Shown: positions 1 to 8,024 of the stretch, one piece after another | How positions within the stretch are numbered: the stretch's first letter is position 1 | Layout of the letters: every line of letters starts with the position of its first letter | NCBI GenBank assembly: GCA_030374735.1 | Contig: JASCIV010000850.1 | Span: 1-11,259, forward strand | DNA length: 11,259 nt | Direction: 5' to 3' | Source: Gracilaria caudata | Lineage: Eukaryota; Rhodophyta; Florideophyceae; Gracilariales; Gracilariaceae | The notes under the pieces: generated by a model | What the model saw: the letters and a program-made list of their open reading frames with translations, nothing else | Databases searched by the model: none | What the model was told of the DNA's origin: nothing | Position numbers and translations under genes: made by a program

Positions 1-191
1 CGAAACCGGAAGAACTCCAAGAGGGGACCGGATGGTGTGAGAACGATATTATCAATGAAGTCTCATTCATTCATTCATTAACCCTTGTAAAGCGTCTTCA
101 CCGTGACGGGAATAATCATACTGTAGGTACCAGGCTTTAATACTATTTGCCCGTGTGAAGATGTTCTCTTCTAGGAAAGTCCAGGGCGCAA
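1..191. other. Intergenic / Sas10 3' flank with a CATT tract
   Basis: No gene can be supported here. The stretch lies downstream of the Sas10 stop and probably holds its 3' UTR. It contains a short tetranucleotide tract (CATT units, about 62-79). On the plus strand, frame 1 is open from the window edge to a TAA at 79-81. It could be the last 26 codons of a convergent gene cut by the edge, but this is too short and basic to call. Confidence 0.4.
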
Positions 192-1913
192 TCAAACTTC
201 CGAAAGTTTGGATCCCTTACGTGCCGCCATATTGATACCAGAAGCTTCTCCGGAGTAGGCCACGCCTGGCTTTCCAACATATTCGCGCACAGCACCCTTC
301 CGCCTCTTCAGGGCATTTGCGTATGCTAAACGGTTCTTTGCGCGTGGGGTCTTCTTGTTCCGCGGACGGTATCTAGTCAAGCCCTTGTTCTTAACAACCT
401 GAGAGGATGCCTTACGTTTTCCATCAGGATTTGTCTTGTCATCGAAGCGGTAAACATGAGGCTGAGCAGCCGCAGCTTTGCGTTCCTTCTTTGCCTCTTT
501 CTTCGCCTTCTTCGCCATCATTTTCCGCATCACCTCCTCGTCGTCATCATCGCCCTGCATTTCAGTATGAAAATGGTCTACAGTTTGTCCAGGACTCGCC
601 GACAAACTCTGAGTTTTATTCTGTTGCATGCGTACAAGGTCTTCATCGGTAGAGGCGAAACGCTTGCCTTCTTCGTTTTTGCGTTGGGATTCCATAACAC
701 CAACGATATTCTGTAGTTTCCTCGTTCTTCTCTTGCGTTTCCCACCAGTCTCGGTCTCAGGTTGTTCTGTTGTTGAATGCTTCGTTTTCAAGAGCTCTTG
801 AACCTTTTCTTCATCTTCTTTAATGATGAGTTCAGTCCTCTTGCGTTTTCTCCCACGTCTTTTTCTCGACTTCTTCTTGCCTTTTGAGAGAACTCCGTTC
901 ATAGCTCCATGATGTGGTTCGTCAGGCAGGGGTTCCGGTTCATCCTTCTCCTCAACGGGATCTCCATCTTTTTCTTTTTGCTTCACACAAGATTCATTCA
1001 TAGAGTCTACTCGAGTATCTTCTTTGGAAGCGGCATCCGCTAGTGTCATATCCTCTCCTTCTTCGAGAACTTCCGGCATGGGAAATTCTGATGACTTCTG
1101 CAGCAATTTGCGAATGCTCAAGATGCGAAGAAGAACTGGATGTGTTCTCACATTCACGGTACCTTGAGTTTCTGGATCAGTTCGAAGAGATAAGTAATAG
1201 GCCACATTCGTAACCATAGAAGAATGCAAATGGTACAGAACACGAAGCGTTTCGTTCGACTTGGCTTTTTCTTGCAACGCTTCCGCGGTCTTGTGGCTCA
1301 TAATCATCTCCTTCACTAGTGCTGGAATTTCTGGTGCTGCAAGGTCCATCACCTCTGCCGCTACATCCTCGCTTCCGGCAGAATGACCCACTAGCTTCTT
1401 TCCATGCTCGCTTTCGTCTTTTTCTGGATCAGTTTCGCTATCATCTTCGTCTCGGAAGTCTTCCGGCTTCAGCCCTTCTAAAGCTTTCTTCTGCATACGT
1501 AACGCCTCTTCCTCTTCATCTTTTAAGGCTTCATCGCGTTCGTCATCTTCCATGATTTCAAACTCGTTTGTGTCTCCGCCATACCAGTCTTTCCTTCTCG
1601 CCCCCCAACCTGTCTTCTCTTCTTCTGGATGACCGGGCAAGTCCTCTTCCTCTTCATCGGAATCTTCGGAGTCTTCAGATTCAGAAGAATGTACTTTCAT
1701 TATTTCCGTCCCCAACTCTTCAGGCTCCAGCCCCTCCTCGGCTTCCGAGCTGTCTGATCCAATATCTTTAACCATGGCTTGATGTCGGTCTTCGAAAAAG
1801 TCGTCCACTTCATCGTTTCCATTGATTTCTGGTAGGTCTTGAAGCGAATCCTCATCGTAATCTTTCGAAGGCATTCGACCTCTCAAAAGCGGTCTGTTGC
1901 TTTTCCCGCCCAT
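192..1913 (-). CDS. SAS10: Sas10/Utp3-family small-subunit processome protein
   Basis: A single-exon 573-residue protein. In order it has a very acidic N-terminal half (Asp/Glu runs around 52-170), a WGARRKDWYGG motif at 103-113 matching the conserved W-G-x-K/R-K-x-x-Y element of Sas10 proteins, and a helical Sas10/Utp3/C1D-type region at about 195-280. A Lys/Arg-rich stretch at 344-360 looks like a nucleolar localisation signal. The C-terminal Sas10 domain (about 495-573) includes KNKGLTRYRPRNKKTPRAK and YSGEASGI. Family members are subunits of the U3 snoRNP/SSU processome and act in 18S rRNA maturation in the nucleolus. The ATG at 1913 is chosen because an in-frame TAA lies 27 bases upstream and no good splice acceptor is seen between. 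The length is slightly above the human protein's. The family call is firm; the role is inferred from the family. Confidence 0.93.
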   Translation of the reverse strand: MGGKSNRPLLRGRMPSKDYDEDSLQDLPEINGNDEVDDFFEDRHQAMVKDIGSDSSEAEEGLEPEELGTEIMKVHSSESEDSEDSDEEEEDLPGHPEEEKTGWGARRKDWYGGDTNEFEIMEDDERDEALKDEEEEALRMQKKALEGLKPEDFRDEDDSETDPEKDESEHGKKLVGHSAGSEDVAAEVMDLAAPEIPALVKEMIMSHKTAEALQEKAKSNETLRVLYHLHSSMVTNVAYYLSLRTDPETQGTVNVRTHPVLLRILSIRKLLQKSSEFPMPEVLEEGEDMTLADAASKEDTRVDSMNESCVKQKEKDGDPVEEKDEPEPLPDEPHHGAMNGVLSKGKKKSRKRRGRKRKRTELIIKEDEEKVQELLKTKHSTTEQPETETGGKRKRRTRKLQNIVGVMESQRKNEEGKRFASTDEDLVRMQQNKTQSLSASPGQTVDHFHTEMQGDDDDEEVMRKMMAKKAKKEAKKERKAAAAQPHVYRFDDKTNPDGKRKASSQVVKNKGLTRYRPRNKKTPRAKNRLAYANALKRRKGAVREYVGKPGVAYSGEASGINMAARKGSKLSEV

Positions 1914-2530
1914 ATCGGTTTGTCGGTGCAGCGCACACTTTTACGTCGTTCCTTGCTTCTTCCAGATAAGACAAAGACTCTGTAGAGAAATGCGTCCCAG
2001 TCGTTGTACAGTACTACGAAGGTATTTTGTCGCAAGACTTCGCCTGCCAATCTGGAATGCCCTTTATGGTTGTGAGAACTGACACTTTTTCGCCCAGCAG
2101 AACAAAAGAGGGCCCAAGGTCACTGTATGTTGACTTGGTAAGGTGCTCCAGATTTTGAAGAACTTTGGCGTCTGTCTCAATATTGCCGTCCTGTCCAGTC
2201 TCCGGAGAAAGCGAACAGATATCGTCGTATCCTACCGATTGCAGTTTCCAAGAACGAAGGGCTGGGAAAGCAATCGTCGTCGATGCTACCGTAGACTGCT
2301 ACTCAGTACTGGTTTCATAGAGAGCTCGGAAACCACATTTTTGGATCATTAATTTTCATTAATTATTGAGGACTGAAATTTGCTCTCGAAACTGGGAGCA
2401 TTACTCGTTTTTGGAGGTGTCGCGGTTGAACAACCGTGTTCCTTTGCCACGCACGAAGTCTGAAGTGTTGAGATGCTGGCTTTCTACATAAGGTTATTCT
2501 GTGGTGCCGCTTCGCGATTCATGCACAAGC
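1914..2530. promoter_or_regulatory. Divergent interval between Sas10 and the RABL3-like gene
   Basis: The two flanking genes are transcribed away from here, so both promoters should lie inside. An AT-rich patch at about 2340-2370 carries the octamer CATTAATT twice (2347-2354 and 2357-2364), with starts exactly 10 bases apart, a helical-turn spacing that could suit a regulatory site. No convincing TATA box is seen. Part of the interval is taken by an open frame on the minus strand, listed separately. Confidence 0.5.
2014..2295 (-). CDS. Possible terminal exon, unrecognised, no start codon
   Basis: The minus strand is open for 93 sense codons, ending in TAG at 2014-2016. The composition is balanced and protein-like (for example DLGPSFVLLGEKVSVLTTIK), but there is no methionine anywhere. 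In the same frame the codons just before are TAG CAG, so translation would need a splice acceptor, for which CAG|TCT at 2296/2295 is available. I could not find a convincing upstream exon in the 235 bases before the GTPase gene; an ATG at 2401 followed by a weak donor is possible. It lies 100 bases upstream of the Sas10 start on the same strand, in another frame. It could be a small gene with a tiny first exon, a decayed gene, or chance. Confidence 0.25.
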   Translation of the reverse strand, partial: STVASTTIAFPALRSWKLQSVGYDDICSLSPETGQDGNIETDAKVLQNLEHLTKSTYSDLGPSFVLLGEKVSVLTTIKGIPDWQAKSCDKIPS

Positions 2531-3445
2531 ATGGAAGGAACACATGCCATTCGAGTTTTAGTCGTCGGAGATGACAACGTTGGAAAGTCTGTAAGTTTGT
2601 TGCTTGAGTGTAGATCAACACTGACCGAACTAAGAGCAAAACAGCACAGTCGCTGACATGGTTTGCATGGAAACCCTAAGACCCTGGTGCAGGCCTTGTG
2701 TGGCGCATCTCACCATTCCAAGCCACCTCTACCGTGCCGTATTTCTGTCAGGTTTGTGGAAGATCACGTACAGGAATTCTACGATTTACCAGGGAGCCCA
2801 CATTTCCAGCATGGGCGAAAACTATTCTTTGCCCACGTTCGTTATGACGCAGTTTTATTCGTCTATGACGCATCAGACCCTGCAACCCGGTCTTCGGTAA
2901 GTTGTGTCTGGGTACCAGAAGTTATGGAACATCTGGGTGATGCGGGAGCTGTAGAATCGGGAGGCAGGTTAGATGGGAGTGACATTCATGTACGAAGTCG
3001 TGGAGTACTTAATGAGCTACGTTTTCTTTGGCGGCAGGCCTTTTTCTCCCACGGTGCTGTATCTCCCTGGCAAGCTGGAGGCGAAGCGCTACGACTGTTA
3101 ATGAGGTTGATTCGTTTGCTGTTGAATGAGAGCGGCATTTGGAGTGATACCTCCATAAATAGAGAGGCGGAACGAATGTTCCTTGCTACCAGCCTCGTAC
3201 CCGTCGCCATCGTGGGCATGAAAGCTGATCTCGTGGACAGCGACGACGCACAGGAGGATGAGCTGGGAGGGCTACCTCAAAGCGTGCCCCATCTACGCTT
3301 ACACGCCAATAATGCGGCTCATAATGCCAGACTTTCAGCGTTTTTAAAGAAGGTGGCAGAATCAGCCAAGCGAAGAACTCCAGCATCATCCCAACGTCTC
3401 CCAGTGCGACACAACCGCGGCCACATGATGTTAGGTTTCTCATAG
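2531..3445 (+). CDS. RABL3/LIP1-like atypical small GTPase, two exons (2531-2590, 2681-3445)
   Basis: Exon 1 encodes 20 residues ending in the P-loop. A 90-base intron (GTAAGT donor, CTGAC branch-like site 28 bases before AG) splits GDDNVGKS from T, and joining restores GDDNVGKST (13-21) in frame. The 274-residue product then has DLPG (55-58) as G3, and DAVLFVYDASDP (76-87) followed by WVPEV, which matches the W-x-x-E-V segment of RABL3. MKAD (200-203) stands in for NKxD; RABL3 also has a non-standard motif here. No clear switch I threonine or SAK motif is visible, and there is no C-terminal prenylation cysteine, as in RABL3. About 100 residues separate W97 from the G4 motif, clearly more than in RABL3. 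Plant LIP1 acts on clock and light responses and animal RABL3 on Ras prenylation; which applies here is unknown. Confidence 0.8.
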
Positions 3446-3544
3446 CTGGCTGGTAGCAAGAACTATGAGCAACTTGTACTAGTCGGAGAGAGAGGAACTT
3501 GAGCTCGTCTCGAGTTTGCTAATGTTTTATCTCCCTAACTAAGG
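3446..3544. terminator. Convergent 3' interval with an inverted repeat
   Basis: These 99 bases separate the stops of the GTPase and SLY1 genes, so the two mRNAs must terminate within or across each other. An inverted repeat AACTTGAG (3496-3503) / CTCGAGTT (3509-3516) can form an 8-bp stem with one wobble pair and a 5-base loop. No AATAAA signal is seen on either strand. Calling it a terminator is inference. Confidence 0.25.
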
Positions 3545-5527
3545 CTAACCCGTACCTCTCTTAGCGACTGTGGACAGTTGAGACAAAAAGTCTTCAGCAG
3601 TCAAGAGTTCCGTCGTGCCGTACAAAACGTTTTTTGCAGATGCAGCATTCGATGCAGACTTGGAGGACGCCATGCAGTTGTCATACTCTACATAGTTCCC
3701 ACCGCCTACGACAAACACAATAGCGTCTGAGAATACCGTCCTATGCGAATTCTTCCTCGAAGAAGTGTGGTTTGCTTCAGGCACGTTACCCATACCCTTT
3801 CGCTCGCGAGGTATATTAGCTGCAGATGGGAGCAACTTTGGGTCAAACAATAAATAGCCGTCGAGAACTTGACTGGCGAGTGACTCGTCCCTCGCTCTTG
3901 CTTGTTCACTCATAAAGATGTCAAGCACATTTGCTACAGCAAAAGATTTCTTTTGGTCAATGATGAGCTTCTTCGCGTTTTGGGCCACGTTGGCAAAGCT
4001 ACGGTATCCTCGATTGACAACGTTGGTCATGAGCCCCTTCAGCCTGGCGGCATTGATTGTGCCACCGGTCAAGGTAGTATCGTTCACGAGATCATGTCTG
4101 AAGCCGTTTAGCCGGTGCAGGTGGGTAATCAAAGCGGTATCTACTGCTGCATTTTGAAGCACAGAACGGAATTCAGCCATGTCAGTCTCCGACAGATGGT
4201 GACCAAAGACGGTGTAATAAATGAGAAACAAGCGGAGTCGATCTGATGCAGAGCCCTCACCTCTCTTTTCGCCGTTGGAGGTTTCGCGTACACCCTTGAG
4301 CAACTCCAGCATGGGCAGTTTGTACTGCTGAGCAGCGATGGAAGAGGCGGACGATTGCTCAGCGAATATGCGGCTCTCGAGCTCGAAAAAGGTGTCGAGT
4401 GAGCGGCGATTGATGTTCTGGAGCAACGCGGTTGCAATGTTAGTATGAACGTCAATGTCCTGCTTCCGTTTCGATAGTTGCGGCAGTGAAGATATGGCGC
4501 TGGCTAAGTGATCCGTGCGCACGGGAGCTTCCGAAGAGGAATCAGGCGCTGCTCTTCGGTTTATTTGATCGACCTCGGTGCGATATTGAGTCAACGCGTT
4601 CTCAATGGCTTCGGCGACCTCGGGAAACGGGGAAGCAGCGTTGGCGTGCCAGAAGGGGTCGTGTTCCTTGTCGAGCTGGTGAACAGCTTGCTCGTTTTTC
4701 GGTTGTTCGGAGGAGTGGAGCTTGACAGTGTGTAGTTGCATGTTGAGGCAATCGTGAACGAGCGCTTGGTATGTCCAGGTGTGATGCAGCATGCACAGAA
4801 AGTCGATATCGCGATCCAGAAGCAACATTAGCGGTCTGCGGAACGAAAAGGCGCGGTTCGAAAGCGACGAAGTCTGAAACAGGGCGAGACTGGAGCGCAG
4901 CTTTGCATCCAGTCGAGCAGCCACGGCCTCAGCGGCGGCTCCCGGCTGGGCGCGGATGATGGGCAGTACGCCCAGCGTGAGCAGCACGGAAAACAAACCC
5001 GACACGACGCGATCGAGCAGGGGCGACAAGCTGTCCTCAGCATGAGTAGCTCTGAGTCGCACGTAAGACTCGCTCATGTGCAGCGTGAACAGATCGGCAT
5101 CAAGGCTGATGAAGTGCGAGTACAAATCGGCGCAGTACGACACAGGCGACGGCACGGGCAGCTGCGCAGCAAGCGCCGCCAGCAACGAAGACGGCGCAGC
5201 GCTCACAAACGCCAGCCGCGCGCAGTGGAACAGCGGCGGCGACGCGAGTTGTTGCGCCACGCGCGCAACGTTGTCCGGCGTGGGCGCGATGATGTACAGC
5301 GCGGGCGCATCGGCAATGGGCTGGCGCGCCTGCGTCACCAGCGTGTGCAGAGTGACGGCGAACTTCCGCAGCAACGGCGGCGGGAACAGCGTGCACACAA
5401 GCGCGTGAGAAAAGGCATCGCAAAGAAGAAGCTGCCAATGTGTACCGGCCGGCAGCGATAGCACGCGACTGAGCACGCGCCGCTGCGCGCGGCGGAGCGC
5501 GAAGGCGGCGGGCGGCGACGGCGCCAT
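3545..5527 (-). CDS. SLY1: SLY1/SCFD1, Sec1/Munc18-family SNARE regulator
   Basis: A single-exon protein of 660 residues, the usual SLY1 length. The Sec1 domain covers almost all of it. The most diagnostic stretch is residues 231-260, with RPLMLLLDRDIDF followed by LHHTWTYQALVHD, the Sly1-type signature. Others are SPFPEVAEAIENAL (299-312), SAISSLPQL (343-351), DVHTNIATALLQNI (359-372), RLRLFLIYY (430-438) and the C-terminal VVGGGNYVEYDN then NVLYGTTELL (606-642). Sly1 proteins bind syntaxin-5-type SNAREs and promote fusion in ER-Golgi traffic. The ATG at 5527 gives an N-terminus that lines up with known members. The N-terminal third is coded by much more GC-rich DNA than the rest and is unusually rich in Ala and Leu. 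It faces the methyltransferase-like gene across a short divergent promoter. Confidence 0.95.
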   Translation of the reverse strand: MAPSPPAAFALRRAQRRVLSRVLSLPAGTHWQLLLCDAFSHALVCTLFPPPLLRKFAVTLHTLVTQARQPIADAPALYIIAPTPDNVARVAQQLASPPLFHCARLAFVSAAPSSLLAALAAQLPVPSPVSYCADLYSHFISLDADLFTLHMSESYVRLRATHAEDSLSPLLDRVVSGLFSVLLTLGVLPIIRAQPGAAAEAVAARLDAKLRSSLALFQTSSLSNRAFSFRRPLMLLLDRDIDFLCMLHHTWTYQALVHDCLNMQLHTVKLHSSEQPKNEQAVHQLDKEHDPFWHANAASPFPEVAEAIENALTQYRTEVDQINRRAAPDSSSEAPVRTDHLASAISSLPQLSKRKQDIDVHTNIATALLQNINRRSLDTFFELESRIFAEQSSASSIAAQQYKLPMLELLKGVRETSNGEKRGEGSASDRLRLFLIYYTVFGHHLSETDMAEFRSVLQNAAVDTALITHLHRLNGFRHDLVNDTTLTGGTINAARLKGLMTNVVNRGYRSFANVAQNAKKLIIDQKKSFAVANVLDIFMSEQARARDESLASQVLDGYLLFDPKLLPSAANIPRERKGMGNVPEANHTSSRKNSHRTVFSDAIVFVVGGGNYVEYDNCMASSKSASNAASAKNVLYGTTELLTAEDFLSQLSTVAKRGTG

Positions 5528-5881
5528 TGGCGCGACGGAGGGACGACGCGGCGTTGCGATTGCGGCGGCAACGCTGATGACGAGCGGAACATGTCGCGCT
5601 GCATCGCGCGCGTTGCTGCAAAAGAGCGCAGCAGGTGACGATTTGGATCAGCTCACGGCGCGTGCCAGACAGCCGCGAGCCAACACACCCCCGCGCTTTC
5701 AGATCGACGCCATCTGCTGCGCAGTCTCTCCCCCGACAGCGCCCGCTGCTAATTGCAACGCGCCGCGCCAGAGCCTCTCCAATTGCCGCACGGCGCGCGC
5801 CGCTCTTCGCCGCCATGTCATGCGTCCCGCGCGCGCAACGCGCGCACCGCGCGCCCCGTCGCCATCATCCCCACCGTCGTC
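5528..5881. promoter_or_regulatory. CpG-rich divergent promoter, SLY1 / methyltransferase-like gene
   Basis: These 354 bases lie between two outward-facing start codons. The stretch is packed with CpG and GCGC runs (for example around 5790-5850) and has no TATA-like element. Long frames on both strands here are a by-product of the GC content: none has a convincing start and their products are low-complexity Arg/Ala/Pro. In the frame of the plus-strand gene a TAA at 5750-5752 blocks extension beyond it, and the first ATG is 5882. Confidence 0.6.
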
Positions 5882-7188
5882 ATGTATTCGTCGTGCCCGC
5901 GTCGCCGCCGTTTGGCCAAGTTGCGTCGCCAGCGCTCCAACGCGCCGCGCGCGCTTGCCGCCGCGCTGTTCTTCTTTCTGTTGTGCTATGAGATGGTGGT
6001 GTTGCGACCGCCCGTCGTGCCAAAACCCGCTGTCTCCACGCGTTCTGTCGCTGCTACGCCGCCGCCGGTGGCTGCGCCCCCGCCGGCTGCGCCTCCGGCT
6101 GCTGCAGGCGTCTCGTCGCCGCCGTCCGAGCCAAAGTCGCCGCAGCCCACTCTGCCGAACAATATCGTCGCGAAAGCGGCTGTGTCGCCGTCTTCCATTG
6201 CTGCTAGACTGGCCTCGTTGCAGAAGCTTTCGTCGTCCACTCTCCCGCCGTCCACCTCGCAATCGCTGCGCGCCGCCGCTGATAACGAGCAGTCGCCGCC
6301 TTCACCATCGTTCAGCCCGCTCTCGAAGCGCCACTCGCATCCTGCCCACGATGCCGTCGCCCCTTCTCTCGTCAAAATGGAGAAGCAGGCGGCCGACGGT
6401 GACGATGCGCCATCGAGACCGCAACCGTCTTCGCACGCACAAAAGCACCACCCCTCCAAGCCCGAACATGGCGCTGACCCAGGTGCGGGCGAGAATTTCT
6501 GGCAGTGGTTTCAGGACACGAAGGAAAGCGAGGGGACTACAAGCGTGCAGTGCCCTCCGGACAGCGAGCGTGTCTGCCTCATGTTCTACAAGTTCCTCAA
6601 GAAGTACAAGATACGTTCTGTGTATGATGTTTCATGTGCTCGCAATTTGGACTGGATGCCATCCATTGTGCGGAAGGCTGGCAATGAGTTGTGGGGTTTC
6701 AAATACTATTGCAATACTGACACCGACGAGCTGCCACGCGCAAAGGAAAAGTTCGGTTCGCTCTCATATGTCGAGTTTGCGCCTGACCAATGGTGGAGAA
6801 CAGGCTTTGCCGACGGTACCGAGTTGCTATTCGCGTGGGACGTACTCCCTCACATCGCCTACGGCCGAATTTGGAACTTCTTTGTCAAATCGAAGGCCCA
6901 AAACATCAAGTACCTCTTATTTGATAACTACCCTGGTATTATGAATGATCCGGTACGTTAACAAACCCATATCACTCCCTTCTTTTCGTTTCAGCTTTCT
7001 GACCTATTTGCTTTCTCTTGTCACGCGCTCTTCAGTCCCCAAAACGAGAATACCTCAATATTCGCAAACATCCATTCCGCTTTCCCGCCGCGAAAGAAGT
7101 TGTACAGAATGTCACAGAACCTGGTGAAACAGAAAAACGACAACTTCTCTTCTACGAGACTGACATGCTTCCAGAAAACTTGCAATAG
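5882..7188 (+). CDS. Type II membrane protein with SAM-methyltransferase-like domain, two exons (5882-6952, 7036-7188)
   Basis: The 407-residue product starts with a basic cytosolic tail (MYSSCPRRRRLAKLRRQR), then one hydrophobic segment (about 24-41), a Pro/Ala/Ser-rich stem (42-205) and a compact domain (206-407). This is the layout of a Golgi-resident enzyme. The domain resembles, from memory, a class I methyltransferase family typified by DAPCGD-x-x-WM: here VYDVSCARNLDWM (248-259), LFAWDVLPHIAYGRI (316-330), KYLLFDNYPG (343-352) and LNIRKHPFRFP (364-374). The 83-base intron (GTACGT donor, CTGAC about 40 bases before the CAG acceptor) is phase 0; without it the frame stops after two more codons and the conserved C-terminus is lost. 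The SAM-binding glycines of motif I are absent, so activity is uncertain. A glycan O-methyltransferase role is only inference. Confidence 0.75.
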
Positions 7189-7238
7189 AAACAGGTCACC
7201 GCGTGAGCTGCACTGTGTCGCCGTTCTATATGCGTTGC
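7189..7238. other. Very short convergent 3' interval
   Basis: Only 50 bases separate the stop of the methyltransferase-like gene from the stop of the DUF218 gene on the other strand. There is no AATAAA. Each mRNA's 3' UTR almost certainly runs into the opposite gene. Confidence 0.5.
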
Positions 7239-7931
7239 TTAGTACGTGCTCAGCAGTTCTGATTCTTTGCTTTCTTCATCCCCATTACATGAGGAACTGG
7301 CAACGATTTGCTGTACTGCCTGGGAATTGTACGCCCCATGCGCTATGAACACAAACTGCGCAAGCTCATCCATGCTTTGTATGGTTGGTATCGTCGATCC
7401 CGTTAGTTTTCGCAAACTCTGTTGTTCTTTTTCATATCGAACCGCACTCTGCTCGGCAGACATGCCTCTGTCCTCCGTAACCAAGTAATCAATATCTGAG
7501 CGTCCTTCATTCAACGAAAACACCCAGTCAAAAATTGCCCGTGTTCGAGGCATGTGAAACACACTTGTAATCACACATATACGCTTTAGTCTCATCGGTT
7601 CACATATCATGGCGCGTGCAAAATAAACGTTGCCAATGGTGTCAAATGACCATCTGTCCATCAGGATTCTTTCCGCGTCTCTTACTCCGTTATCCAGCAA
7701 GTACTTCGCACTTGCAGCAGCTTCGTCGATACTAAAACCTTTAGCGTCGCGAGGCGGCGGCTTGTGTGTGGTTCCCCGAGAAAGTACAATGAAATACTTT
7801 GTTTCATCACGCAATTCTAGAGCCGCGTCCAGTCGGGCGCGTACCCATGGCTGCGGTAGAGCTGTTTTCGCTTCTAAACCTCCACCTGGAATCACAATGG
7901 CGTCGTATCTTCGGCGTGGTCTGGTTTCCAT
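7239..7931 (-). CDS. DUF218 (YdcF/ElyC-like) domain protein
   Basis: The 230-residue frame is a near-complete DUF218 domain. It has a strand and glycine turn AIVIPGGG (11-18), VRARLDAALEL (30-40), LSRGTTHKPPP (50-60), the helix EAAASAKYLLDNGV (70-83), then SFDTIGNVYFAR (95-106) and ITSVFHMPRTRAIFDWVF (120-137). These match the family's GGG, EA-x-x-M/L, S-x-D/N-T and VTS-x-F-H-x-x-R elements. The biochemical role is not established; bacterial YdcF binds S-adenosylmethionine and ElyC affects cell-envelope synthesis. No signal peptide or membrane segment is seen in this exon. ATG 7931 is the first Met in the frame, with an in-frame TGA at 7962-7964. However, a GAG acceptor at 7947-7949 lies between that TGA and the ATG and joins in phase to exons further upstream (next entry), so 7931 may be an internal Met. 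Confidence 0.85.
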   Translation of the reverse strand: METRPRRRYDAIVIPGGGLEAKTALPQPWVRARLDAALELRDETKYFIVLSRGTTHKPPPRDAKGFSIDEAAASAKYLLDNGVRDAERILMDRWSFDTIGNVYFARAMICEPMRLKRICVITSVFHMPRTRAIFDWVFSLNEGRSDIDYLVTEDRGMSAEQSAVRYEKEQQSLRKLTGSTIPTIQSMDELAQFVFIAHGAYNSQAVQQIVASSSCNGDEESKESELLSTY

Positions 7932-8024
7932 GGAGACGGGCGAGGACTCAGGTCGTTTGTTTCACAGCGGGGGGATAGACACCAGAGTGATTGACGGCTA
8001 TTTCACACGAATCTCTGAATCTAC

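Noticed and set aside
2896..2919. GTAAGT inside exon 2 of the GTPase gene as a possible further donor.
   Set aside because: Reading through gives W-V-P-E-V, which lines up with the RABL3 W-x-x-E-V segment, so splicing here would remove a conserved part.
5100..5816. Long minus-strand frame of 238 codons overlapping the SLY1 start.
   Set aside because: Shadow frame in CpG-rich DNA; Arg/Ala/Cys-rich low-complexity product opposed by the clear SLY1 frame.
5577..6944. Long plus-strand frame of 455 codons overlapping the methyltransferase-like gene.
   Set aside because: Arg/Pro/Ser-rich shadow of the true frame, which carries the membrane anchor and conserved domain.
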